A DNA stretch of 64,000 nt, from positions 92,870 through 156,869 of the forward strand of contig JANQPN010000060.1 of assembly GCA_028289455.1 (NCBI GenBank), in the 5' to 3' direction. The translations under genes and the position numbers were made by a program. This document shows, piece after piece, positions 8,911-21,388 of this stretch. Every line of letters starts with the position of its first letter. Position 1 is the first letter of the stretch. The notes beneath the pieces are model-generated. The model worked only from the letters and a program-made list of their open reading frames with translations, had not been told where the DNA came from and ran no database searches. Source of the DNA: Wenzhouxiangellaceae bacterium. GTDB taxonomy: Bacteria > Pseudomonadota > Gammaproteobacteria > Xanthomonadales > Wenzhouxiangellaceae.

Positions 8911-10576
8911 CGATAAAAAACTCTTCCGTTTCAACCACATCAAAAAATACTGCTGTGGGAAAGCCCGCCTGACCACTGCTGTCTGTGGCCACCATAAATA
9001 GTGTGTGCCGGCCTGCTTCCAGACCAACAGTGTCAACCTGGGCGGTTAGTGCCTCTGTTGTGGTATCAAAGCTGCCGTCCTGTGCTGCTACTGGAACTGT
9101 CGTTCCTCCCGCAAATGGCGGGATATCAATTGAGTACACTGCGGAAGCAATATTTTGTACTGCCTCTGCAGGTTCCTGATCACCCGGCTGATCAATCTGC
9201 CGGCGCAGGTCACTGGCTTGTGCATTAATGGTAAATGCACTACCGCTGTTGATGGGCATTTCAACACCGGTGATATCCGTCACTTCAGGTCCATTGGGTT
9301 CCTGATAAGGTCGTCTGGTGGATTTGGCGGCTGCTATTAAGGAATCCAGGTTATCCGGCAGAATGGTGCTTTCGAATGTGCCGCATGCCTGTGCAAACGA
9401 CGTTCCCAGCTCATAGGTCAGCGCAGCTATTCCAAGTTCGCCGTAAGCATAATCCGGCGTTGTCCCTGCCGCTGTACCCAAACAATCCTGACAGGCTGTG
9501 TAATCATTAAAAAATGCCAGTTTTCGCGCCAGACCTCGCAAACCGGCATGATTGCCGGAGTTATTCGACACCCCTTCCCAGGGGTATAAAATCAATTCAC
9601 TGAAACTGTGTACCGAAATGAACAACCCGGGTGTATCATCCGGTGCCGGGGTCGTCAGGTTATCGTTCGGCCCCGGACGGGCATCGGGAAAAATGCTATC
9701 CAGATAATTTTGAATATTCTGGGTTTCCGGTTCAGACCCGCCGCTTGGTCCACGAAAGAGGTCGTTGCATGGATCGCCGCTGGATCCAGACAAACCGAAC
9801 AGCACGACATTATTACGGTTTAAATCCACACCCCGGGCTTGTATGCCGTTTTCGGGGCAAAACAGCTCATCATCGTTTTTACGTTTGAACCGTGTCCCGG
9901 GCTGTTCGGCGATATCCCGGCCATCAGGATTAACCTGGGGAACCAGGTGGATTTCCGTGTGATCCAGCAGCCAGGTGATATCAGCATCATTGTCATACTG
10001 ATTGACCAGCAATTCAGCAAACCGCGTTACAAGTTCGGCTGTGGTGTATTCCCGCGCATGCATTGCCGCCATAACCATCAGGCGGCTTTTGGGAAATGCT
10101 GAACGCTCATTGGTTATTACAATGGCGTTGACGTCAAACCCTGCGCCATTGTTGATCAGCTGCCAGCTGTCCCCGATATCGATAAATTCCGTCAGGTCCG
10201 GATTATCTGCGGCCAGGTCAGCCAGGTCGGCAAAAGTTTCTTCAACGGTGCGATAACAGGCAAACCCCGGTATGCCGCTTCCGCCCCGGGTAGCGAAATT
10301 ATCCAGCTCTGCCTGTAAAGTCCTTTGCTGATTGACTTCCCAGCGCAGTCCGGCAACATCCAGCAGCCGGGTGTACCCCTCTGGTAAATAAACCACGAAA
10401 CTGCCTTTGGATCGATCCATGCCCCAGATATCCAAAATCTCGCGAAACTGCCTGACCTGCTCAGTGTTATCGAACCACACATCCACAACAGTCATTTGAG
10501 GCAATTGACCGAATGATGCTGTTGATAAACACAACAACACCCACGCCCCTACTGTTTTAATAAAGTTTTGCCTCAT
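8891..10576 (-). CDS. Secreted M14-family zinc carboxypeptidase
   Basis: This 561-residue protein has a signal peptide (MRQNFIKTVGAWVLLCLSTA, cleavage after SFG) and an M14 catalytic domain at about 110-420. The zinc ligands are visible as HAREYTTAE (H-x-x-E) and the histidine of HSFSELILYPWEG; HLVPQVNPDG, DLNRNN and the general base glutamate in LTYELGTSF complete the active site. It should remove C-terminal residues from extracellular or periplasmic peptides. The C-terminal 130 residues form a beta-rich domain and end in TEEFFIDGFEAQ, a tail shared with two other secreted proteins here. It precedes and slightly overlaps the choice-of-anchor-B gene. Confidence 0.9.
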   Translation of the reverse strand: MRQNFIKTVGAWVLLCLSTASFGQLPQMTVVDVWFDNTEQVRQFREILDIWGMDRSKGSFVVYLPEGYTRLLDVAGLRWEVNQQRTLQAELDNFATRGGSGIPGFACYRTVEETFADLADLAADNPDLTEFIDIGDSWQLINNGAGFDVNAIVITNERSAFPKSRLMVMAAMHAREYTTAELVTRFAELLVNQYDNDADITWLLDHTEIHLVPQVNPDGRDIAEQPGTRFKRKNDDELFCPENGIQARGVDLNRNNVVLFGLSGSSGDPCNDLFRGPSGGSEPETQNIQNYLDSIFPDARPGPNDNLTTPAPDDTPGLFISVHSFSELILYPWEGVSNNSGNHAGLRGLARKLAFFNDYTACQDCLGTAAGTTPDYAYGELGIAALTYELGTSFAQACGTFESTILPDNLDSLIAAAKSTRRPYQEPNGPEVTDITGVEMPINSGSAFTINAQASDLRRQIDQPGDQEPAEAVQNIASAVYSIDIPPFAGGTTVPVAAQDGSFDTTTEALTAQVDTVGLEAGRHTLFMVATDSSGQAGFPTAVFFDVVETEEFFIDGFEAQ

Positions 10577-10686
10577 GCTGGTCCGTTTTGAGAATTAGGC
10601 TGCTTGCAATGGCGTTTTAGAGAACACTGAAGCCATAAGCGTCGTTATACTAACGCATCTTATGTGAAAACTGTAAATAGACCGCT

Positions 10687-11595
10687 GTGCTCAATTTCCA
10701 ACAATTTATCCATCGCCTGCAAGACTTCTGGGCTTCCCAGGGATGTGTCCTGGTACAACCGCTGGATCTTCAGGTGGGCGCGGGGACTTTTCATCCGGCC
10801 ACATTCCTTCGTGCTATCGGACCGGAACCATGGTCAGCCGCTTACGTGCAGCCCTGCCGGCGCCCGACTGACGGACGCTATGGTGAGAACCCAAACCGCC
10901 TGCAGCATTATTACCAGTTCCAGGTGGTTATGAAGCCGTCACCGGCCAATATTCAGGATTTATATCTGCAGTCATTGCAGGCTATTGGCATTGATCCGGC
11001 AGTTCATGATATCCGGTTTGTGGAAGACAACTGGGAATCTCCTACACTGGGCGCATGGGGGCTGGGCTGGGAGGTTTGGCTGAATGGTATGGAAGTTACC
11101 CAGTTTACTTACTTCCAGCAGGCCGGTGGCTTGGAATGCAGTCCGGTTATGGGTGAAATCACTTACGGCCTGGAGCGGCTGGCCATGTACATCCAGGGCG
11201 TTGACAGTGTGTATGATCTTGTGTGGGCGGAAACCGCTCAACGCACGGTGACATATGGTGACGTTTTCCACCAAAACGAAGTCGAACAATCCCGTTATAA
11301 CTTTGAGTTGGCCAATACAGAAGCACTGTTCGCCGCTTTTGATGAATGTGAACGCACCTGCCAGCAACTGATAGATAACGAATTACCGCTACCGGCCTAT
11401 GAGCAGGTTTTACTCGCTTCACACAACTTCAACATGCTGGATGCACGGCACGCTATTTCCGTAACTGAACGTCAGCGATTCATATTGCGGGTTCGCACCA
11501 TGGCCAGAGCTGTTGCAGAAATGTATTACCAACGCCGAGAGGCATTGGGTTTTCCTGAACTGCCGACTGCTTCTGCACAGGAGTCAGCAGCATGA
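10687..11595 (+). CDS. glyQ: Glycyl-tRNA synthetase alpha subunit
   Basis: GlyQ is the class-II catalytic subunit of the alpha2beta2 glycyl-tRNA synthetase and activates glycine. The 302 residues contain [60 protein letters not shown] and [14 protein letters not shown], all family signatures. The start is GTG at 10687: an in-frame TAG sits just upstream (10678-10680), so no earlier start exists. The stop overlaps the glyS start by 4 nt (ATGA), ensuring coupled production of the two subunits. Confidence 0.97.
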   Translation: MLNFQQFIHRLQDFWASQGCVLVQPLDLQVGAGTFHPATFLRAIGPEPWSAAYVQPCRRPTDGRYGENPNRLQHYYQFQVVMKPSPANIQDLYLQSLQAIGIDPAVHDIRFVEDNWESPTLGAWGLGWEVWLNGMEVTQFTYFQQAGGLECSPVMGEITYGLERLAMYIQGVDSVYDLVWAETAQRTVTYGDVFHQNEVEQSRYNFELANTEALFAAFDECERTCQQLIDNELPLPAYEQVLLASHNFNMLDARHAISVTERQRFILRVRTMARAVAEMYYQRREALGFPELPTASAQESAA

Positions 11596-13682
11596 ACAAT
11601 CAATCTGAAACCCGCTCCACTTTATTAATCGAACTTGGTTGTGAAGAATTGCCGGCCGGACCATTACCCAAAATGGCCGAAGCACTGACTGCTGCTGTTA
11701 GCAACTGCCTGGTTGATGCCGGCCTGCTTGATAATGACGCATCCGGGACTACTTCTTTCACTCCCCGTCGTCTGGCTGTTCAATTTCCTGATGTTTTGAA
11801 TCGGCAGGCTGATCAATCCATTGAAAAACGCGGCCCGGCTGTAAACGTTGCATTTGACTCAGACGGCAATCCGACACCGGCAGCTTTGGGTTTTGCCCGG
11901 TCGGTCCAGGCTGACGTTAATGAGCTGCAGCGACTAAAAACAGACCAGGGTGAATGGCTCCAGCATACCGTAGTCCAACCCGGTCAATCCCTGGCTGAGG
12001 TGTTACAACAGCAACTGCCCGTCATTATCAATAAAATACCTATGCCTAAAACCATGCGCTGGGGTTCCGGCTCACAGCGGTTTCTCCGCCCGGTACACTG
12101 GCTGGTCGCTATGCATGGACAATCGACGCTTCCCCTAACAGTATTTGATTTGCAGGCAGGCAATCTTACATACGGCCACCGCGTACATTCATCTGAAGCC
12201 ATATCACTTGATAATGCCGATGAATACCGGCACCGGTTGCAGCAGGCCTATGTGATTGCTGATGGGACAGCTCGTCAGCAAAAGATTTCACAACAAATGG
12301 CTGATCTGGCAGCAGATTCAGGGCTGCAATGCCCTGAACAACCCGGGTTATGTGAAGAAGTAGCCAACCTGGTTGAGTGGCCAAGCGGTATGTTGTGTTC
12401 TTTCGATCCGGCTTTTTTGGATGTTCCCGCTGAAGCCTTGACCCTGAGTATGAAGACGCATCAAAAGTTTTTCCCTTTGTATGAGCTTTCCGGGGAAAAC
12501 AGGCTGAACCACCACTTTATCGCTTTTGCCAATCTGGAAAGCACTTCTCCGGAACAGGTGAAAGTTGGTTTTGAACGTGTTATCCGGCCGCGTTTAGCAG
12601 ACGCAAAGTTTTTCTGGGATCAGGACCGCAAGCAACCCCTGGCATCCTATGCTGAACGATTAGCGAATGTTACTTTTCAACAGGATTTAGGCTCGTTAGC
12701 CGACAAAACCAGAAGAACGGCGCTTTTAGCAACAGAAATCGCTAACAAGCTGAATACTGATACAACAACAGTGAATCGCGCCGCTGAGCTTTCTCTATGT
12801 GACCTGATGACCGAAATGGTTGGGGAGTTTCCTGAGCTGCAGGGAATTATGGGGCGTTATTACGCCTTGCAAAGCGAAGAGCATCCTTCTGTCGCTGCAG
12901 CTATCGAAGAGCATTATCACCCTGTTGCAGCCGGGAAACCAATCGCAGCCAGCCTGACCGGACAGATTCTGGCCGTAGCTGAACGAAGCGACCGGCTATT
13001 AGGTATTTTTGCCGCGGGTAAAAAGCCTACTGGTAACAAAGACCCATTTGCTTTACGCCGTGCTGCATTAGGGCTGATCCGTACCATTCTTGAAGGCGAG
13101 CTGGAACTGCCGCTGGATTGGTTATTGCAAACAAGCGGTGAAATCTTAAGCCCACAGATCCCTGTATCAGCTGAAACCACCGATGAGGTCATTCAGTTTA
13201 TTTTCGATCGCCTGGAAGGCTATCTGCCAGTATCGATACAAACCTATCGTGCCGTAGCAGCAAAACAAATTAACAACCTGCTTGATTTTTCAGCCCGCGC
13301 CAGCGCAGTAGAATCTTTTTCCAAATTACCGCAGGCAGCTAGCCTGGCGGCCGCCAATAAGCGTGCCAGCAATCTGTTGCGCAAGAACCCTTTGCCAGAG
13401 AACACGGTTGTCAGCGAAGAATTACTACATATCGACGCAGAAGAGGCCTTGTTTGCAGAAATTAACAACATCTCCAGCTCTGTAGACAACGCTATGCAAC
13501 AGCGTGATTATGCCTCAGCTCTAACTCAACTGGCCCATTTACAGGTGCCTGTGGACCAGTTTTTTGAAGATGTCATGGTAATGGTTGATGAAATAGGCCT
13601 GCGATACAATCGGTTGGCGCTGCTGGCCAGCCTGCAATCTTTATGCAGTCAGGTAGCAGATATAGCTGAATTGGATGTATGA
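11592..13682 (+). CDS. glyS: Glycyl-tRNA synthetase beta subunit
   Basis: GlyS binds tRNA-Gly and completes the tetrameric synthetase. The 696 residues are close to the 689 of E. coli and begin with [52 protein letters not shown] and the HD-like region [11 protein letters not shown] follow, and the C-terminal anticodon-binding domain carries [11 protein letters not shown]. It overlaps glyQ and the following HAD-like gene by 4 nt each (both ATGA), giving a tight three-gene translational unit. Confidence 0.97.
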   Translation: MNNQSETRSTLLIELGCEELPAGPLPKMAEALTAAVSNCLVDAGLLDNDASGTTSFTPRRLAVQFPDVLNRQADQSIEKRGPAVNVAFDSDGNPTPAALGFARSVQADVNELQRLKTDQGEWLQHTVVQPGQSLAEVLQQQLPVIINKIPMPKTMRWGSGSQRFLRPVHWLVAMHGQSTLPLTVFDLQAGNLTYGHRVHSSEAISLDNADEYRHRLQQAYVIADGTARQQKISQQMADLAADSGLQCPEQPGLCEEVANLVEWPSGMLCSFDPAFLDVPAEALTLSMKTHQKFFPLYELSGENRLNHHFIAFANLESTSPEQVKVGFERVIRPRLADAKFFWDQDRKQPLASYAERLANVTFQQDLGSLADKTRRTALLATEIANKLNTDTTTVNRAAELSLCDLMTEMVGEFPELQGIMGRYYALQSEEHPSVAAAIEEHYHPVAAGKPIAASLTGQILAVAERSDRLLGIFAAGKKPTGNKDPFALRRAALGLIRTILEGELELPLDWLLQTSGEILSPQIPVSAETTDEVIQFIFDRLEGYLPVSIQTYRAVAAKQINNLLDFSARASAVESFSKLPQAASLAAANKRASNLLRKNPLPENTVVSEELLHIDAEEALFAEINNISSSVDNAMQQRDYASALTQLAHLQVPVDQFFEDVMVMVDEIGLRYNRLALLASLQSLCSQVADIAELDV

Positions 13683-14140
13683 CCTCCAGGCAGGTTTTGA
13701 TTCAACAGCAATTGATGCCGACTCGGCTGGCATTATCTTCATATGCCCGATTCGCTCCCCTTTCCGGCTGGCAGGTCGTCTTGCTCAGTCAACGCCCAAC
13801 AGCCTGGCAACCGAGTCGAAACTCTGTTGATCAGGCTTTAAAACTACAGCGGCAGCAGCAATTGCTGTTGCATGAATATAACGTTACCCTGGCCGGTGTG
13901 TGGTATTGGCAACCCGGTTTGTTGCGCAGAGTGCAGCCGGCCTGTGAGTCAATGTCCAATTACATTCAACGCTACCCTCAACATCAGCATGTGCTGCTGG
14001 CATCCCGCAATGAATTATTACGTGCTGGGCAACGGTTGGGGCTGTCTATGATTGCGGTTGATAACCGGTCTATGCGTAGTGTCAAAAAAGCAGGGAATCT
14101 GCAGCAGGCAATTGACTTGCTTGCTGCAGAAACATTATAA
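13679..14140 (+). CDS. Degenerate HAD-like protein (GmhB-related), coupled to glyS
   Basis: This 153-residue protein sits where many gammaproteobacteria carry gmhB, the heptose bisphosphate phosphatase, directly after glyS. Weak but collinear similarity remains: GWQVVLLSQRP corresponds to the motif-II region (VVVTNQSG in GmhB), NVTLAGVWYWQP to the VDLDGIYYCPHHP region, and HVLLASRNELLRAGQRLG to the motif-IV region (MVGDKLEDMQAA). The nucleophile DxDxT motif, the metal-binding cysteines and the GD(x)DD acidic pair are all absent, so phosphatase activity is not expected. ATG 13679 overlaps the glyS stop by 4 nt. The homology is my by-eye alignment; it could also be an unrelated protein. A maintained frame of this length suggests a retained, non-catalytic role. 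Confidence 0.6.
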   Translation: MTSRQVLIQQQLMPTRLALSSYARFAPLSGWQVVLLSQRPTAWQPSRNSVDQALKLQRQQQLLLHEYNVTLAGVWYWQPGLLRRVQPACESMSNYIQRYPQHQHVLLASRNELLRAGQRLGLSMIAVDNRSMRSVKKAGNLQQAIDLLAAETL

Positions 14141-14157
14141 CTTATTGATTTTATTGA

Positions 14158-17737
<3,580 letters not shown>

Positions 17738-17807
17738 TACATGACTAAACCCGTATCAGCATCGTTGTGATGATTTTGCGAATGCCGAATGTCTTTATTT
17801 GATCCCA

Positions 17808-18911
17808 TCAAAGCTTAAGCGGCATAACAACGTGCCGGGTTTTCTCACTGCCAGGTTCAATAATGAGACATGAGCTGTTGGCGTCACGCAATTTAATCTG
17901 GATATCTTCGGAAGTCAGTGCATTCAGTGCATCCAGCAAATAGGTAACATTAAAACCTATCGACATAGCTGGTACTGTATGTGGAACATCCAGTTCTTCT
18001 ACAGCTTCTTCCTGCTGCGGGTTATGGGCGATGATCTTTACAGCATCAGTAGAGAATTCCAAACGCACACCGCGGAATTTCTCATTAGATAAAATGGCTG
18101 CCCGCTGCAGTGCGGTACGAAAACGGCCTCGATTGATCACAACGTCATGATCATTGGCAGGTGGGATTACCGCTTCATATTCAGGGAAGCGACCATCAAT
18201 CAACTTGGATGTCATGGTCAGCCCCGGTTTGGTTACCTGAATATGGTTACTACCGATGCCAAGTGTAATGTCGTCACCTTCATTTTCCAGCAGGCGTAAT
18301 AATTCCAAAATGCCTTTGCGCGGCACAATGACCTGCTGATCATCATGCTGATCAGCTATTTCCTGGTTAAGATCCGCTAACGCCAGGCGGTGCCCATCAG
18401 TGGCAACACTGCGCAACATGCCGCCTTTTTTCTCCAGCAGCAATCCATTGAGGTAATAACGTACATCCTGGTTCGCCATCGCAAACGCTGTGCGCTCCAG
18501 CATCTGATGCAGTGCTCCTTCATTAATGGAATAGTTAAGCAGGTTGTCAGCCTGTTCTAAATCCGGAAATTCGTCTGCAGGCAGAGTACTAAGAGTAAAG
18601 TGACTGTTCTTGGTATTAATCAGCAGTTGGTTATCCTGCTGTTCGAGCACTATTTCACACCCATCAGGTAATGCGCGACATATATCAACCAGCTTGCGGG
18701 CAGGAACTGTAATCCGGCCTGGCTGTTGTACTTCTGCGGAATGTGTTGCTCGCAGTTCGACTTCCATATCAGTGCCTGTGCAAGACAATTTCCCATCTTC
18801 GGCCACCAGTAAAAAATTAGCCAGGATAGGTAGTGTTTGTCTGCGTTCTACCACACCAACCACCTGAGACAGAGGTTGCAGCAGTGCTTCGCGTTGCATG
18901 GTAAATTTCAT
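17808..18911 (-). CDS. dnaN: DNA polymerase III beta sliding clamp
   Basis: DnaN forms the ring-shaped processivity clamp. The 367-residue frame begins MKFTMQREALLQPLSQVVG and carries RRQTLPILANFLL, the C-terminal AMSIGFNVTYLLDALNAL region and the terminal VVMPLKL typical of clamps. ATG 18911 matches the family start and has GAGGA upstream; a TTG two codons earlier is less likely. It lies downstream of dnaA across a 299-bp AT-rich spacer and upstream of recF. Confidence 0.97.
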   Translation of the reverse strand: MKFTMQREALLQPLSQVVGVVERRQTLPILANFLLVAEDGKLSCTGTDMEVELRATHSAEVQQPGRITVPARKLVDICRALPDGCEIVLEQQDNQLLINTKNSHFTLSTLPADEFPDLEQADNLLNYSINEGALHQMLERTAFAMANQDVRYYLNGLLLEKKGGMLRSVATDGHRLALADLNQEIADQHDDQQVIVPRKGILELLRLLENEGDDITLGIGSNHIQVTKPGLTMTSKLIDGRFPEYEAVIPPANDHDVVINRGRFRTALQRAAILSNEKFRGVRLEFSTDAVKIIAHNPQQEEAVEELDVPHTVPAMSIGFNVTYLLDALNALTSEDIQIKLRDANSSCLIIEPGSEKTRHVVMPLKL

Positions 18912-19210
18912 GGCCAATCCTCAAAAAAACATTTTATATATAAAGTAAGTAGTAGTAATAGAAAGAATAAACTTCTGGTTATAATTAAAAAAATCTTTTT
19001 AAAATCAACAACTTATTCAATTCAATATCTTGCTGGTAACAGGCTTATTATTTGTGTATAGATTGTGCATAACACTAATAATAAAAACAGCACCCAGGTT
19101 TATCCACAGATAATACCGGGTTATTAAGCCATTTGTTAGCTGAGATTGCACCCGGATGTAAAAATAGGTTCTGTTAACTGACTGAACCGGATGGATTCCG
19201 TCAGTCGAAA
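18912..19210. other. Candidate oriC: AT-rich dnaN-dnaA spacer with DnaA boxes
   Basis: This spacer begins with a strongly AT-rich stretch (about 18925-19050, runs of A and T with few G/C) suitable as an unwinding element. DnaA-box-like sites cluster at its dnaA end: TGTGTATAG at 19053-19061, TGTGCATAA at 19064-19072 and a perfect TTATCCACA at 19100-19108. A further perfect box lies upstream of dnaA at 20601-20609. The pattern resembles bipartite origins flanking dnaA; which side unwinds cannot be decided from sequence alone. Confidence 0.65.
19100..19108 (+). promoter_or_regulatory. DnaA box (consensus TTATCCACA)
   Basis: This is an exact match to the high-affinity DnaA box, in the dnaA-dnaN spacer next to two one- or two-mismatch boxes on the opposite strand. 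Confidence 0.8.
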
Positions 19211-20530
19211 CTATGTCGATAACTGTCTTACCAACCGTTTTTTGTCCTCGCTTAACTGTGCATCATTACGCACCAGCTCTTCTATTTTCCGACAGGCATG
19301 TAAGACAGTGGTATGGTCTCTGCCACCAAATGCCTGACCTATTTCCGGCAAACTGTTATCGGTTAATTCCTTGCACAGGGCCATTGCCAGCTGTCGAGGC
19401 CGAGCTATGGAGCGTGTGCGGCGTTTGGACAGCATATCCATTTCTCTGAGGTTATAGAATTCGGCCACGGTTTTTTTGATCTGATCCAGAGTGATAGACC
19501 GGTCATGAATGGCCAGCAAATCGCGGAGTGTATCTCTGGCAAATGCTTCATTGACTTCACAGCCCATAAAATTGGCATTGGCGTAAAGGGTATTTAATGC
19601 GCCTTCCAGGTCTCGAACGCTGCTGCGCATCTTTCCGGCTATCAGCTGAGCAACATCCAGGTTTAACGTCCAGCCTTTTTCCTGTGCTTTTTGAATCAGG
19701 ATGGCGACCCGGGTTTCGAAATCAGGTGGTTCAATTGAAACCGTTAATCCCCAGCCAAAACGTGATTGTAATCGAGGCTCAAGATTGGGAACCTCCTTGG
19801 GATAGCGGTCACAGGTCAGGATTATCTGTTGCTGTAAATCCAGCAGTGCATTGAAGGTATGAAAAAATTCTTCCTGAGAACGTTCCTTGCCGGCGATAAA
19901 CTGGATATCGTCGATCAGCAGGGCATCCACACTGCGATAACGCTGCTTGAACTGTTCTACGTTTCGTGAGCCCAAAGACCGTACCAGATCATTTACGAAC
20001 CTCTCCGAAGGCAGGTATAGAATCTTGGCACGAGGGTTATTTTGTTTGATCAAATTGCCGGCAGCATGAAGTAAATGGGTTTTACCCAAACCAGTGCTGC
20101 CGTACAGCGTTAACGGGTTGTAGTCACTGCCTGGGTTGCGGGCAACCTGGATAGCAGCGTTTAATGCCAGCTCGTTACTTTTGCCGGGAACAAAGTTATC
20201 AAACGTATAGCGATGATCCAGCCCGGTCAGCTGTTCGGTATCATTCCCGTTTTTTATCGCTGCGGCTTTACTCTCGTCCTGCCGGTTGGCCACGCTGATA
20301 ACCGGCTTGCCTTCAAGCTCGGGATTCAGCTGCAGCAGAATGGCATGAATGGTGCGAAGGTAATGCTGTTCCACCCGTTCACAGACAATTTGATTAGGTG
20401 CCAGCAGTACTACACGGCCATTATTATGGGATGTTAATCGTAACGGCCGTAACCAGGTATTGACCTCATCCAGAGGAAACTGACGTTCCAAACGCGATAA
20501 ACATTGTTGCCAGATAGGATCTGAAGGCAT
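19211..20530 (-). CDS. dnaA: Chromosomal replication initiator protein DnaA
   Basis: DnaA binds DnaA boxes and melts oriC. The 439 residues show domain I (IWQQCLSRLERQFPLDEVNT), a short domain II linker, the AAA+ domain III beginning YTFDNFVPGKSNELALNAA with Walker A GSTGLGKTH and Walker B LLIDDIQFIAGK, and the DNA-binding domain IV with the signature GGRDHTTVLHACRKI. The start is ATG 20530. It heads dnaA-dnaN-recF-gyrB and is divergent from rpmH. Confidence 0.98.
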   Translation of the reverse strand: MPSDPIWQQCLSRLERQFPLDEVNTWLRPLRLTSHNNGRVVLLAPNQIVCERVEQHYLRTIHAILLQLNPELEGKPVISVANRQDESKAAAIKNGNDTEQLTGLDHRYTFDNFVPGKSNELALNAAIQVARNPGSDYNPLTLYGSTGLGKTHLLHAAGNLIKQNNPRAKILYLPSERFVNDLVRSLGSRNVEQFKQRYRSVDALLIDDIQFIAGKERSQEEFFHTFNALLDLQQQIILTCDRYPKEVPNLEPRLQSRFGWGLTVSIEPPDFETRVAILIQKAQEKGWTLNLDVAQLIAGKMRSSVRDLEGALNTLYANANFMGCEVNEAFARDTLRDLLAIHDRSITLDQIKKTVAEFYNLREMDMLSKRRTRSIARPRQLAMALCKELTDNSLPEIGQAFGGRDHTTVLHACRKIEELVRNDAQLSEDKKRLVRQLST

Positions 20531-20600
20531 CTCGGGTTACTACCTCAAAAAGCAAGCCTATAACAAAACGGACTAGCATCATAATGCATCTGCAGCAGGT

Positions 20601-20609
20601 TGTGGATAA
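20601..20609 (-). promoter_or_regulatory. DnaA box upstream of dnaA
   Basis: TGTGGATAA on the plus strand is the exact complement of the consensus box TTATCCACA. It lies 71 bp upstream of the dnaA start, where DnaA could autorepress dnaA or seed the origin. Confidence 0.75.
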
Positions 20610-20668
20610 CTAAATATGACTGCATAAACGCATCAATGGGTAACCATCGGCAATATTGCTTGAACACG

Positions 20669-20697
20669 TTGACCTGGAAGCCAAAATTTCCTATCAT
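20669..20697 (+). promoter_or_regulatory. Sigma-70-type promoter for rpmH
   Basis: TTGACC (20669-20674) and TATCAT (20692-20697) are separated by the optimal 17 bp. Transcription would start near 20704, about 45 nt before rpmH. Confidence 0.65.
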
Positions 20698-20748
20698 GGC
20701 GGGCTGTTTTCCGCGACTTGCGGCTAGTTATATCTTTTGGAGTTTCAA

Positions 20749-20883
20749 ATGAAACGTACTTATCAGCCCAGTAGAATCAAGCGTGCGCGAACCCATGGTT
20801 TCCGTGCCCGTATGGCTACCCGTGGTGGCCGTGCCATTATCAACGCCCGCCGCCGCCGTGGTCGGAAGCGTCTGGCACAGTAA
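20749..20883 (+). CDS. rpmH: 50S ribosomal protein L34
   Basis: This 44-residue protein begins [19 protein letters not shown] and ends [11 protein letters not shown], a full match to bacterial L34. GGAG lies about 7 nt before the ATG. It is the first gene of the plus-strand rpmH-rnpA-yidC-mnmE cluster opposite dnaA. Confidence 0.98.
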   Translation: MKRTYQPSRIKRARTHGFRARMATRGGRAIINARRRRGRKRLAQ

Positions 20884-20966
20884 TAAAAACACGATCCTGT
20901 TGTCGTAGAATTCATTGTGTTCGCCCATCAGGTTATCTGATGCGCACAACACAATAATGAAAACGC

Positions 20967-20995
20967 CCGGTTACACAAAGGTAGCCGGTTTTTTT
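20967..20995 (+). terminator. Rho-independent terminator/attenuator between rpmH and rnpA
   Basis: Stem CCGGTTAC / GTAGCCGG (one wobble pair) with a six-base loop ACAAAG is followed by seven T residues, and the rnpA ATG begins at the next base (20996). Transcripts would mostly end here, giving far more rpmH than rnpA mRNA. Confidence 0.75.
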
Positions 20996-21388
20996 ATGAG
21001 TAAGATGACAGCATTCAACAAACACCGGCGATTGCTGAAAGCGCATGACTTCGTATCGGTGTTCAAATCAAAACCGGTTGTCAGTAACGACCGGTTTTTT
21101 CGTGTGCTGGCAAAAAAAACTGCTGCGCAGACTCGTCTGGGACTGGTCGTCAGTAAAAAAGTGGACAAGCGGGCAGTTGAGCGGAACAGGATCAAACGAA
21201 TGGTCAGAGAGGTTTTTCGCCATTGGTATAATGCCGATGATACAACCGTTGTATCGGCTGATATCGTTTTTCAGGCAAAGCCAGCGGCATCAGGGGCTTG
21301 TAATCAAAACCTGCAAGCCGCAACTTACCAGCATCTGATTAATATTCAAAAACAACTCAAGGATATCGCTCATGCCGGAAACGCGTAA
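20996..21388 (+). CDS. rnpA: Ribonuclease P protein component
   Basis: RnpA is the basic protein cofactor of RNase P, which matures tRNA 5' ends. The 130 residues contain RRLLKAHDFVSVF, RLGLVVSKKVDKRAVERNRI and KRMVREVFR, including the RNR motif of the family. I start at ATG 20996; ATG 21005 is also possible, and the frame is open upstream to 20915 through the terminator hairpin, which is unlikely to be coding. The 3' end overlaps yidC by 17 nt, leaving no room for yidD. Confidence 0.93.
   Translation: MSKMTAFNKHRRLLKAHDFVSVFKSKPVVSNDRFFRVLAKKTAAQTRLGLVVSKKVDKRAVERNRIKRMVREVFRHWYNADDTTVVSADIVFQAKPAASGACNQNLQAATYQHLINIQKQLKDIAHAGNA

Noticed and set aside
20728..20952. Minus-strand ORF of 74 codons over rpmH
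   Set aside because: It lies opposite a certain ribosomal protein gene and is low-complexity in translation; it is a shadow frame.
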